Source: Thiomicrospira microaerophila (GTDB lineage: Bacteria > Pseudomonadota > Gammaproteobacteria > Thiomicrospirales > Thiomicrospiraceae). From it: a DNA stretch of 64,000 nucleotides. The DNA lies in assembly GCF_000934765.1 (NCBI RefSeq), contig NZ_JYNN01000001.1:173449-237448 (forward strand). The letters run 5' to 3'. A program made the position numbers and the translations under genes. The stretch's first letter is position 1, and the number at the start of each line of letters is the position of its first letter. Positions 26,502 through 34,859 of the stretch are shown here, in pieces. A model generated the notes under the pieces. The model worked only from the letters and a program-made list of their open reading frames with translations, was not told the DNA's origin and ran no database searches.

Positions 26502-28928
26502 ATGAATAACGAACAGATTGATTTAAAAGCCAGCTTACTGCACTACCTGCAAAATCAACTTGATCGTCGATTTACCACCGAGCAAGATTATAATCGCGCG
26601 GTAGCTAGCGCGATTCGTGACTATCTAATGCCCGCTTGGCGTGAAACCCTGGCTCGCCATCACCATCAAGAAAAACGTCATGCCTATTACCTATCAATGG
26701 AATTTCTAATTGGGCGCTCGCTGGTCAATAACATGCAAAATCTCGGCATAGAAAACGAGGTGACTCAAGCATTTAACGAACTCGGTTTATCGCTTGAATC
26801 CATCCAGCAAGCCGAAGCCGATGCCGGGCTTGGCAACGGCGGGCTGGGGCGTCTTGCTGCCTGTTTTATGGACAGTTGCGCATCACTTGCACTGCCCGTT
26901 ACGGGTTATGGACTGCGCTATGAATATGGACTGTTTCGTCAGTTAATAAAAAACGGTCATCAAATTGAAACGCCCGACTGCTGGCTTGAATTTAACAGTT
27001 ACCCCTGGGAAGTGAATCGAAAAGAATACACCTGTAAAGTCAAATTCGGTGGTCACTGCTGGACACACAAAGACCCCGACACGGGGCGTTTTGAGGTTAT
27101 TTGGCAAGCGGACGAAGAAGTATTAGCCGTTCCGTTTGATGTGCCCATCGTTGGCTATCAAAACAACACCGTTAACACGCTCAGACTATGGGATGCTAAT
27201 GCGACCGAAGCCTTTAAGCTTGACGAATTTAACGCAGGCGATTACTTTGAAGCGGTCGCAACGAACAACAGCGCAAAAAGTATTACCATGGTGCTCTACC
27301 CCAATGACAGCAATCAAAACGGCAAAACACTGCGACTGCGCCAACAGTACTTTTTAGTTTCCGCCAGCCTGCAAGATGTGCTGACCCATTGGGTTAAAAA
27401 ACACGGAATTGATTTTAGTCAATTTGCTCAAGCCAATGTTTTTCAACTCAACGACACCCATCCCAGTTTAGCGGTGGCTGAACTTATGCGGCTTTTAATC
27501 GACGAATATCAACTTGAATGGAACCAGGCCTGGTTGATTGTGACACAAACCATGGCCTATACCAACCACACCCTATTGCCCGAAGCCCTTGAATCTTGGC
27601 CGGTTGAGATGATGCGCACATTACTACCACGCCCACTGGAGATAATAGAGGAAATCAACCGCCATTTTCTAGTCCAAGTGTCTTACAAATGGCCAGGAGA
27701 ACTGGACAAACAACGCCAACTGTCGATTATTGACGGCTATGGCATGGTTAAAATGGCGCACCTTGCGATTGTTGGCAGCTTTTCGGTTAATGGTGTGGCC
27801 GCGCTTCATTCCGAATTGTTAAAAAGCAAACTGTTTAACCACTTCTACCAACTCTGGCCGCATAAATTTAACAACAAAACCAATGGCGTCACCCCACGCC
27901 GTTGGATTGCCGCCGCCAATCCTGCGTTGCGCAACCTACTCAACGACACCTTAGGGAGCGATTGGATCACAAACCTGAACCAGCTTGAACAACTCGAAGC
28001 CTATCAAAACGATTCGGCGTTTCTGGCTCGCTGGCGCGAGATCAAGCAGAACAACAAACAACGGCTTGCTGATTTCGTAGCGCAGCAGACAGGTATTGAG
28101 CTAAATATTGAAGCCATGTTCGATGTACAGGTAAAGCGCATTCATCAATACAAACGCCAAATCCTTAATGTTCTGCATGTCATCCATTTATATAGCCAAA
28201 TAAAAAAAGGGCAGACCGACAACTGGACAAACCGCGTCGTTATTTTCGGTGGCAAAGCCGCGCCTGGCTATTGGATGGCAAAACAGACGATTAAACTGAT
28301 CAATAATGTGGCTCAAATCGTCAATAAAGATCGTGATGTCGGCGATAAACTCAAGGTCGTTTTTTATCCTGATTATCGGGTATCCGCCATGGAAATGGTT
28401 TGCCCTGCTACTGATTTATCGGAACAAATTTCAACCGCCGGCAAAGAAGCCTCTGGCACAGGCAATATGAAGTTCATGATGAACGGGGCGCTAACGATTG
28501 GCACGCTGGATGGCGCGAACGTCGAAATGCTCGAAGCACTCGGTCAGCAAAATTTCTTTTTGTTTGGTCTTGAAGCTCACCAAATTCAAGCGTTAGAGGG
28601 TCATTACCAACCGCAAGACCTTATCAATCAAGACACGGATTTACAAGCGATATTTCATTTACTTGAAGTCGGCCACTTCAGCCTTTTCGAATCCGGTATT
28701 TTTGATCCACTCATTGCCTCATCAAAAGACCCGGCTGATCCCTGGAAAACGCTGGCCGATTTTCGCAGCTATATTGATGCCCAAGCACAGGCCGCACAAG
28801 CCTACCGTGACCCGCAGGCCTGGTCCAGAATGAGTCTACTTAATTGCGCCCGCAGTGGACGCTTTTCAGCAGACCGCACGATTCAGGACTACAACCGAGA
28901 TATATGGAAACTTAACGACTTAAAATAG
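26502..28928 (+). CDS. glgP: Glycogen/alpha-glucan phosphorylase
   Basis: This 808-residue enzyme phosphorolyses alpha-1,4-glucans to glucose 1-phosphate. It has the N-terminal YYLSMEFLIGRSL, DAGLGNGGLGRLAACFMDS and the PLP site EASGTGNMKFMMNGALTIGT with the Schiff-base lysine. Length and motif order match bacterial GlgP. The start follows AAGGAATAGAC. It is the last gene of the agt-phoX-PK run. An exact palindrome (27522) encodes NQAWL, and a core-like GCAGGCCTGGTCC is at 28815. Its product could feed nucleotide-sugar supply for the glycosyltransferase; that link is inference. Confidence 0.97.
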   Translation: MNNEQIDLKASLLHYLQNQLDRRFTTEQDYNRAVASAIRDYLMPAWRETLARHHHQEKRHAYYLSMEFLIGRSLVNNMQNLGIENEVTQAFNELGLSLESIQQAEADAGLGNGGLGRLAACFMDSCASLALPVTGYGLRYEYGLFRQLIKNGHQIETPDCWLEFNSYPWEVNRKEYTCKVKFGGHCWTHKDPDTGRFEVIWQADEEVLAVPFDVPIVGYQNNTVNTLRLWDANATEAFKLDEFNAGDYFEAVATNNSAKSITMVLYPNDSNQNGKTLRLRQQYFLVSASLQDVLTHWVKKHGIDFSQFAQANVFQLNDTHPSLAVAELMRLLIDEYQLEWNQAWLIVTQTMAYTNHTLLPEALESWPVEMMRTLLPRPLEIIEEINRHFLVQVSYKWPGELDKQRQLSIIDGYGMVKMAHLAIVGSFSVNGVAALHSELLKSKLFNHFYQLWPHKFNNKTNGVTPRRWIAAANPALRNLLNDTLGSDWITNLNQLEQLEAYQNDSAFLARWREIKQNNKQRLADFVAQQTGIELNIEAMFDVQVKRIHQYKRQILNVLHVIHLYSQIKKGQTDNWTNRVVIFGGKAAPGYWMAKQTIKLINNVAQIVNKDRDVGDKLKVVFYPDYRVSAMEMVCPATDLSEQISTAGKEASGTGNMKFMMNGALTIGTLDGANVEMLEALGQQNFFLFGLEAHQIQALEGHYQPQDLINQDTDLQAIFHLLEVGHFSLFESGIFDPLIASSKDPADPWKTLADFRSYIDAQAQAAQAYRDPQAWSRMSLLNCARSGRFSADRTIQDYNRDIWKLNDLK
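27522..27535. repeat. Palindrome AACCAGGCCTGGTT (exact), in glgP
   Basis: This is an exact copy, read as NQAWL in the middle of glycogen phosphorylase. Confidence 0.97.
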
Positions 28929-28965
28929 AATAAAAGGACTTATTCACCTTAAAATTCTGTATACC

Positions 28966-28999
28966 CTGTCATATTACCGTCATCATAAAAGACTAAAAT
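28966..28999 (+). promoter_or_regulatory. PhoB-type promoter of the EAL-CBS-GGDEF gene
   Basis: CTGTCAT (28966-28972), ATTA, CCGTCAT (28977-28983) make a near-perfect PhoB box. TAAAAT (28994-28999) follows after exactly 10 bp. The start codon is at 29056, leaving a leader of about 50 bases. Confidence 0.82.
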
Positions 29000-29055
29000 G
29001 CATTAACCCCTGTCAAAGGGAACCTCGCAAACTTAACTATTTTTATGAGCTTAAT

Positions 29056-30969
29056 ATGACAAACATTGACGCGTTACATACAACTAACACAGTACATAGC
29101 CAGCCGTTTATAAAACTGGTTAAAAATACGCATCAACCCGATAATACATCAGCGAAACGCACTGGCAAGTCAAATCACTTTTTTGATGCTTCTAACATAA
29201 AACTAGACCCAATATTACGTGAAATCTTTGAAAAACAACAACTCACCCCGCTATTTCAACCGATTATTGATTTAAAAAACAAATGTGTTTTTGCCCATGA
29301 AGCCTTGATTAGGGGCCCGAAAAATTCAGAACTCTATCATCCTCTCAAACTGTTTGAAGTAGCGGATCAACAAGGATGTTTGTTTGAAATGGATTGGCTT
29401 GCACGAAGTATATCGATTAACACCTTTCAGCAACAACAGGCACAAAACCATCTATTCCTAAACATTAGCGTCAACTCACTGATGACTGAAAGTCATCAAA
29501 AAGGCATGACCCTCGACTACCTAGCCGAAACGGGGTTAGCTCTGGATCGCGTTGTAATAGAAATCACAGAACTTCAACCTGTTCACGACTTTGAACTGTT
29601 TGTACAATCCGTTAATCATTATCGCGAAATGGGCTTTAGAGTTGCGATTGATGACCTTGGATCGGGGTACAACGGGTTACGCCTCTGGTCTGAGTTACGC
29701 CCCGATTTTGTCAAGATAGATAAACACTTTATTAGCGGCATTGCGCAAGACGCAGAAAAACGTCATTTCCTGCAAACGATTAAAGTGCTTGCACAAGGAC
29801 TCAACACCCAACTCATCGCCGAAGGCATTGAAACCCCCGAAGACTTAGCGGTGATTGAATCACTAGAGATAGATTTTGCGCAAGGCTATTTATTTCGACG
29901 CCCTGAACGCCATATTAGCGAAAAAATACAACACCAATGGAAACTCAATAACAGGCCAAAAACACCCATCTCAGCTACGGTGGCAAGTGATTTATCCCAG
30001 CTTGTGTTACAAAATCAGAGTATTGCACCCAGCGCCTCTGTTGATGAGGTCGCGCATAAATTGCTTAACCACAAGGAACTCGACTTCATTCCTATCGTTG
30101 AACAAGGCAAGGTCTGCGGCATGATCTGGCGGCGCGATTTAATGGATAAACTGGCACGTCGCTACGGTCAAGAATTACACCGTCGCAAATCGATAGCACA
30201 CGTTATGGATAAAAATCCAATAATTGTCGATATTCACACCCCGATTGAACAACTGAGCCGAGAGATTACCGATGGTCATCGAAACCAAAATGGCGATGCG
30301 TTTATTATTACCCAACAAAACCAATACCTTGGCTGTGGGCGCTTTATTGATTTACTACGTTTAATGACTGACCTAAAAGTCAAAAACGCGCAATACGCCA
30401 ATCCGCTTTCCGGGCTTCCTGGTAATGTGCCGATTCAACGTCATTTGCAACAATCTATAGAAAAGCGTGAAGGCTTTAGCGTGATCTATGTGGATGCTGA
30501 TCACTTTAAACCCTATAACGATTTTTACAGTTACGAGCAAGGCGATGAAATCATTCGCCAATTGTCCCGTATTTTACAAGGCGTTTGCCAGCCACAGGAT
30601 GACTTTATTGGTCATATTGGCGGCGATGACTTTATGATAATTCAAAACAACACCCATGCTTACCCAACCACCTGCGAAGCCATTCTGGCGCAATTTAATC
30701 AACTCATTCAAGACTTCTACCTACCCAACGACCGCGAACAAGGCGGGATAGTCAGCGTCAATCGACACGGTGAAACCGAGTTTTTTCCAATGATGAGTTT
30801 ATCGCTTGGAGTACTCGTGGTGCCACCAGGCCTGGTCGCCCATCAGCAAAAAATTGCTGGCTTAGCGACAAAAGCCAAAAAGCAAGCCAAACAAACGGCT
30901 GGCAATAGCTGGATTATGATTGAAGCTAACCAAGATAATCAGATTAATTTATTAAATCAAGGACACTGA
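29056..30969 (+). CDS. EAL-CBS-GGDEF cyclic-di-GMP protein
   Basis: This is a 637-residue soluble protein. The EAL phosphodiesterase domain (about 55-290) keeps the expected residues: [41 protein letters not shown] and AQGYLF. A CBS pair follows (about 300-440, [15 protein letters not shown] and [17 protein letters not shown]). The C-terminal GGDEF domain (about 445-610) reads GGDDF and starts LSGLPGN, so it may be weak or regulatory. The likely net function is c-di-GMP breakdown gated by a nucleotide-type CBS ligand. A PhoB-type promoter precedes it, and the chemoreceptor begins 2 bp after its stop. Confidence 0.92.
   Translation: MTNIDALHTTNTVHSQPFIKLVKNTHQPDNTSAKRTGKSNHFFDASNIKLDPILREIFEKQQLTPLFQPIIDLKNKCVFAHEALIRGPKNSELYHPLKLFEVADQQGCLFEMDWLARSISINTFQQQQAQNHLFLNISVNSLMTESHQKGMTLDYLAETGLALDRVVIEITELQPVHDFELFVQSVNHYREMGFRVAIDDLGSGYNGLRLWSELRPDFVKIDKHFISGIAQDAEKRHFLQTIKVLAQGLNTQLIAEGIETPEDLAVIESLEIDFAQGYLFRRPERHISEKIQHQWKLNNRPKTPISATVASDLSQLVLQNQSIAPSASVDEVAHKLLNHKELDFIPIVEQGKVCGMIWRRDLMDKLARRYGQELHRRKSIAHVMDKNPIIVDIHTPIEQLSREITDGHRNQNGDAFIITQQNQYLGCGRFIDLLRLMTDLKVKNAQYANPLSGLPGNVPIQRHLQQSIEKREGFSVIYVDADHFKPYNDFYSYEQGDEIIRQLSRILQGVCQPQDDFIGHIGGDDFMIIQNNTHAYPTTCEAILAQFNQLIQDFYLPNDREQGGIVSVNRHGETEFFPMMSLSLGVLVVPPGLVAHQQKIAGLATKAKKQAKQTAGNSWIMIEANQDNQINLLNQGH
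30824..30837. repeat. Palindrome core copy CACCAGGCCTGGTC
   Basis: The intact core is read as PPGLVAH near the end of the GGDEF domain. Confidence 0.88.
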
Positions 30970-30971
30970 AA

Positions 30972-33476
30972 ATGAACTTATTTAACAACCTAAGCATCAA
31001 ATCACGCTTAAGCTTAAACGTGTTATTAAGCTTAACCTTTGTTGGCATGGCGGTATTAAGTGGCTGGTTAGCTACTCAACACGCCGCTGACCAGGCTCAG
31101 CAACTCACAAACCAACAGCAAACCACAACCCAGCAAGTGGCCGAATTTCACAAACAATTTATTACTACCCTGCAACAATCCAACAACTATATTTTGACCA
31201 ATGAACCTACCGAGGGCGAACGCTTTAATCTATTAATTGACCAACAGATTGAATACCTGCAAACCTTGCTGATAGGCTTTGGTGCGACACTCGATCGCAA
31301 TGAAGCGGGGCACTCTATTCTTAGCGAACAACCCCAAGGCGAACACGCCTCATTGATTAACACACTTATTAGTATCGACAGTGATCTAAGAATGCTTAAA
31401 AGCGCAACCAATGCCAATGTATTTATGACAAACCGCATTAATCATTTACTCGAGTTTGGTATTAAACGCAGCGTGAATAATTTGCAATCGGCCCTAACAG
31501 AACTTGAAAGCTTTACGATTGACAAGCCTGACATTGAAGCGCCACTCAACCAACTTAGACAACGCCTTGCCTCATCGCAATTAAGCGTTGCCAATATGAT
31601 TGCACTTAAAGATATTAGCCTCAAAGCCGAATTTGATGAACAAGGCTTGGGCTTTAGCGCAATGCCACTTATTGCGCAGATTAACCAAGCCTTTCAAGGC
31701 GACTTCTTTAATCAGCAACTCGCGCAAAACTTAGAGCGTAGTTACGGGGATTATTTTGATTCGTTTGGTGATATCCGCGATACCCTAAATACCATGACAC
31801 AAAACAATGCCAGCCTCGCCGCCATATCTGAACGCAGCAATATGACATTACTGGGATTAATGTCAAATCTGCAAAACCAAACGATTGAATCCCTCATTAC
31901 CCTAGAGAAACAAAGTAATAAAACGGCTGAGCTACTGCTTTTAATCGGCATAGTAGGCCTTATCATACTACTCATTTCCAACTTACTAATTAGCCACTCT
32001 ATCGTTAATCCACTAAAAAACATGCAACAACAACTGTTAGATGTGGCCAACAACGCAGACTTTAAAAACTGGCAGATACTGCAAGGAAAGCATGAGCTCG
32101 CGGATATGAGCCGCGCCCAATTTGCACTCCTAGCATCGGTTTCTCACGCCTTCAATGAAATTGATCAGGTAAGTCAAGCACTGGCTCAAGGTAATACCCA
32201 ACAAAGGATGTCGTCTGACTATACCGGTGATCTCGCCCACCTAAGCGAATCCTTTAACCAGAGTTTGGAGTCAGTAGAAACCACATTCAATGAAATCGAA
32301 CAAGTAAGCCATGCACTTGAACAAGGGGATTTATCAATTGAAATAAACACAGATGCTCACCAAGGTCAATTCCACAACGTATTACAAGCGATGAGCAATG
32401 CGATTGGCGTTCAAAAAACCGCGATTAACGATATTCGACGTGTCACCCACTCGATGCGCGCCGGACAGTTTAGTCAGCGTGTCGACATTGAAATGCCAGG
32501 CGAACTACACAATCTCAAACGCTACTTAAACGAATCGCTTGAGCGGCTTGAAGACGCCATTAACAATAAAGCCGAATCACTGCTTGCCTTTAGTCAAGGT
32601 GACTTTTCGCACCAATCCAGCCATCAATTTGAAGGCAAACTTCAAGAGCTCAATGGCCACATGAGCAATATGGCTCAAAGCATTAGTCATATGCTCGAAG
32701 ACGTTAAACACGCTACCGATCATGCGGTACATGGGATGAAAGAAATCAGCTCTGGCAACCAAGACCTCAACCAGCGGGTTCAAAAACAAGCTATAGCGGT
32801 TCAAAGTACCAGCGCCAATATGTCGGTGATGATGGGCTCGATTCGCGATACACTCAACGAGTCGCAACAAGTCAGCCAGACCACGGATCAGGTCCAACTG
32901 GATTCGGCATCCGGTTTAGTGATTGTTGAACAAATGGTCGTGGCGATGCAAGGTATTCAATCCGCTAGCAAACAAATCGCCGACATTACCGGGCTGATTG
33001 ACAGCATTGCCTTTCAGACCAACCTGCTCGCGCTCAACGCCGCCGTTGAAGCTGCCCGCGCAGGTGAAGCGGGACGCGGTTTTGCTGTGGTCGCTGCCGA
33101 GGTGCGCAGCTTGGCGCAACGCTCCGCCGAAGCGGCACACCAAATTCGCGGTGTCATCAAAACCACCATGACCAGCATTGATCAAGGGATGACACTCAGC
33201 CAACAAACCCAAGCGGTATTTGAACAAAACACCACCTCGATAGAGCGTGTGGCCAAAATGATTATCAAAATGAACCGAAGCTTAGAACAACAAAGTTTAG
33301 GCATTCATGAAGTGACAAACGCCCTCAACGACATCGACCAATCGACCCAACAAAATGCCGCCTTGGTTGAGCAAATTGCCACCACCTCCTCCAATATCAT
33401 CGAAGAAGTTTTAGGACTGGAACACAAGGTGAGTGGCTTTAAATTGCGTGATAAATCGGTCATGCGTGCGGCATGA
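30972..33476 (+). CDS. Methyl-accepting chemotaxis protein (four-helix sensor type)
   Basis: This 834-residue chemoreceptor has an N-terminal helix (about 10-33) and a predicted all-helical periplasmic domain to about residue 310. A second membrane helix follows ([19 protein letters not shown]), then HAMP modules and the signalling tip [20 protein letters not shown] with [19 protein letters not shown]. It is preceded at 2 bp by the EAL-CBS-GGDEF gene, with AAGGACAC as ribosome site, so the two are almost certainly co-transcribed and possibly Pho-controlled. The signal it senses is unknown. Confidence 0.95.
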   Translation: MNLFNNLSIKSRLSLNVLLSLTFVGMAVLSGWLATQHAADQAQQLTNQQQTTTQQVAEFHKQFITTLQQSNNYILTNEPTEGERFNLLIDQQIEYLQTLLIGFGATLDRNEAGHSILSEQPQGEHASLINTLISIDSDLRMLKSATNANVFMTNRINHLLEFGIKRSVNNLQSALTELESFTIDKPDIEAPLNQLRQRLASSQLSVANMIALKDISLKAEFDEQGLGFSAMPLIAQINQAFQGDFFNQQLAQNLERSYGDYFDSFGDIRDTLNTMTQNNASLAAISERSNMTLLGLMSNLQNQTIESLITLEKQSNKTAELLLLIGIVGLIILLISNLLISHSIVNPLKNMQQQLLDVANNADFKNWQILQGKHELADMSRAQFALLASVSHAFNEIDQVSQALAQGNTQQRMSSDYTGDLAHLSESFNQSLESVETTFNEIEQVSHALEQGDLSIEINTDAHQGQFHNVLQAMSNAIGVQKTAINDIRRVTHSMRAGQFSQRVDIEMPGELHNLKRYLNESLERLEDAINNKAESLLAFSQGDFSHQSSHQFEGKLQELNGHMSNMAQSISHMLEDVKHATDHAVHGMKEISSGNQDLNQRVQKQAIAVQSTSANMSVMMGSIRDTLNESQQVSQTTDQVQLDSASGLVIVEQMVVAMQGIQSASKQIADITGLIDSIAFQTNLLALNAAVEAARAGEAGRGFAVVAAEVRSLAQRSAEAAHQIRGVIKTTMTSIDQGMTLSQQTQAVFEQNTTSIERVAKMIIKMNRSLEQQSLGIHEVTNALNDIDQSTQQNAALVEQIATTSSNIIEEVLGLEHKVSGFKLRDKSVMRAA

Positions 33477-33535
33477 CAGGCTGGCTCGCTGGTAGGTCAT
33501 GCGACTAGGATTCGATAAAATGCCCGTTGCGAGGC

Positions 33536-33563
33536 GGGAAGCGACGCTAAATATGCGGGTTAG
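33536..33563. repeat. Fragment of the ATATCCGGGCTA-type repeat
   Basis: GAAGCGACGCTAAATATGCG followed by GGTTAG resembles the right end of the element at 53938-54121 (GAAGCTAAATATCCGGGCTA). It is short and degenerate, and sits in the 182-bp gap before ppiC. Confidence 0.5.
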
Positions 33564-33658
33564 ATGCATTTGCCCTACGTTTTCAAGCTAAAATTTGGCA
33601 AAACGACCGTTTGCGGTTACCATGTGCTTTTTTTTAAACTTAGTAGAAAGGAAATCCC

Positions 33659-33943
33659 ATGGCAAAACGTGCCTCTGCTCGTCATCTTTTAGTTGAAACC
33701 GAAGCTCAGTGTTTAGAATTGAAGCAACAAATTGAAAAGGGGGCTGACTTCGCTGAAATCGCTAAGGCGCATTCATCCTGCCCCTCATCGGCTCAAGGTG
33801 GTGAATTAGGTGAATTTGGACCAGGCATGATGGTGCCTGAATTTGATAAGGTTGTATTTAGCGCACCGGTCAATACGGTTCAAGGCCCTGTTCAAACGCA
33901 ATTTGGTTACCACCTGCTTGAAGTCACCTCTCGCACCGAATAA
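33659..33943 (+). CDS. ppiC: Parvulin-type peptidyl-prolyl isomerase
   Basis: This 94-residue single-domain parvulin reads ARHLLVETEAQCLELKQQI, ADFAEIAKAHSSCPS, GGELGEFGPGMMVPEFDKVV and TQFGYHLLEV. These match PpiC, a cytoplasmic prolyl cis-trans isomerase, in length and motifs. There is no signal peptide. It starts after AGAAAGGAAATCCC. rlmA follows 12 bp later. Confidence 0.95.
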   Translation: MAKRASARHLLVETEAQCLELKQQIEKGADFAEIAKAHSSCPSSAQGGELGEFGPGMMVPEFDKVVFSAPVNTVQGPVQTQFGYHLLEVTSRTE

Positions 33944-33955
33944 TCTTAACCCAAC

Positions 33956-34771
33956 ATGTACGCCTGCCCACTTTGCCAACAACCGCTGATGCGTGTCGCT
34001 AAACAGTGGGTATGTGAAAATCGCCATAGCTTTGATATCGCCAAAGAAGGTTATGTCAATTTATTGCCTGTACAAAACAAACGCTCAATCGATCCAGGCG
34101 ACAATCTGACGATGATGCAGGCCAGGCGTGCATTTTTAAATCAAGGCTTTTACCAGCCATTGGTGCAAAGCATTTCCAGCTTACTCCAAACGCATCTGTC
34201 TGATAATGCCTCGCTTTTAGATTTAGGTTGTGGTGAAGGTTATTACACCCAAGCTCTCGCACAACAGCTTAACACTACTGGTCAACACCAATTTTGGGGC
34301 GTTGATATTTCTAAAACCGCGATACGTTATGCGGCTAAACGCGAACCTTCGATTGCATTCACTGTCGCTAGCGCTTATCAATTACCCTTTTTTAACGCTA
34401 GTTTCGATGCAGTGATTCGGATTTATGCCCCCTCTGACGACAACGAACTGCGCCGTGTAATAAAACCCAATGGCTTGCTACTCACGGTACAACCCGCTGC
34501 TTATCATCTGTTTGAATTAAAACAAGCCATCTATCCAGCACCCAAACGGCACACAGAAGATGCCAAAGTGCTTGAAGGTTTTGAACTTGTATCACAACAA
34601 ACCCTAGATTACCCAATGCATTTTACTCGCCCTGAGGATCTGTTAAACCTAGTGAATATGACCCCTTTTGGTTGGAAATGCGACCAACAGAGAAAACAAC
34701 AAATAGGTCAAACTATTGATTTAGTCCAAGCTGATTTTTTAATTCAACTCCAAAAAAAATTACCACAATAG
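33956..34771 (+). CDS. rlmA: 23S rRNA guanine-N1 methyltransferase RlmA
   Basis: This 271-residue SAM methyltransferase has the N-terminal zinc ribbon CPLC-x12-C-x3-H and the RlmA-specific linker GYVNLLPVQNKRS-x-DPGDN. The SAM-binding loop is LDLGCGEGYYTQAL and the catalytic region is RIYAPSDDNELRRV. RlmA methylates G745 (or G748) of 23S rRNA. It sits 12 bp after ppiC and is followed by a GC-rich hairpin. Confidence 0.93.
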   Translation: MYACPLCQQPLMRVAKQWVCENRHSFDIAKEGYVNLLPVQNKRSIDPGDNLTMMQARRAFLNQGFYQPLVQSISSLLQTHLSDNASLLDLGCGEGYYTQALAQQLNTTGQHQFWGVDISKTAIRYAAKREPSIAFTVASAYQLPFFNASFDAVIRIYAPSDDNELRRVIKPNGLLLTVQPAAYHLFELKQAIYPAPKRHTEDAKVLEGFELVSQQTLDYPMHFTRPEDLLNLVNMTPFGWKCDQQRKQQIGQTIDLVQADFLIQLQKKLPQ

Positions 34772-34779
34772 TTTCATCA

Positions 34780-34798
34780 ATAACCCGGCCGGGTTGTT
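34780..34798. terminator. GC-rich palindrome after rlmA
   Basis: The perfect palindrome AACCCGGCCGGGTT (34782-34795) is extended by flanking TAA/TTA bases, 11 bp after the rlmA stop. It could be a terminator hairpin. It is also a symmetric variant of the window-wide palindrome, with the A/T pair exchanged to C/G. Confidence 0.55.
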
Positions 34799-34859
34799 AG
34801 AGAAGTGCTTTAAAATCTGTTAGCATAGTCGTATATTTTATTTTGGCTGATTAAACTCG

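Noticed and set aside
29000..29055. Possible riboswitch in the leader of the EAL-CBS-GGDEF gene
   Set aside because: The segment with CTGTCAAAGGGAACCTCGCA was compared by eye with c-di-GMP-I riboswitch elements. The required GNRA/receptor and conserved core do not fit.
34782..34795. AACCCGGCCGGGTT counted as a copy of the main palindrome
   Set aside because: It differs in the core (C/G instead of A/T) and lies just after rlmA where a terminator is expected. I list it as a hairpin and only mention the resemblance.
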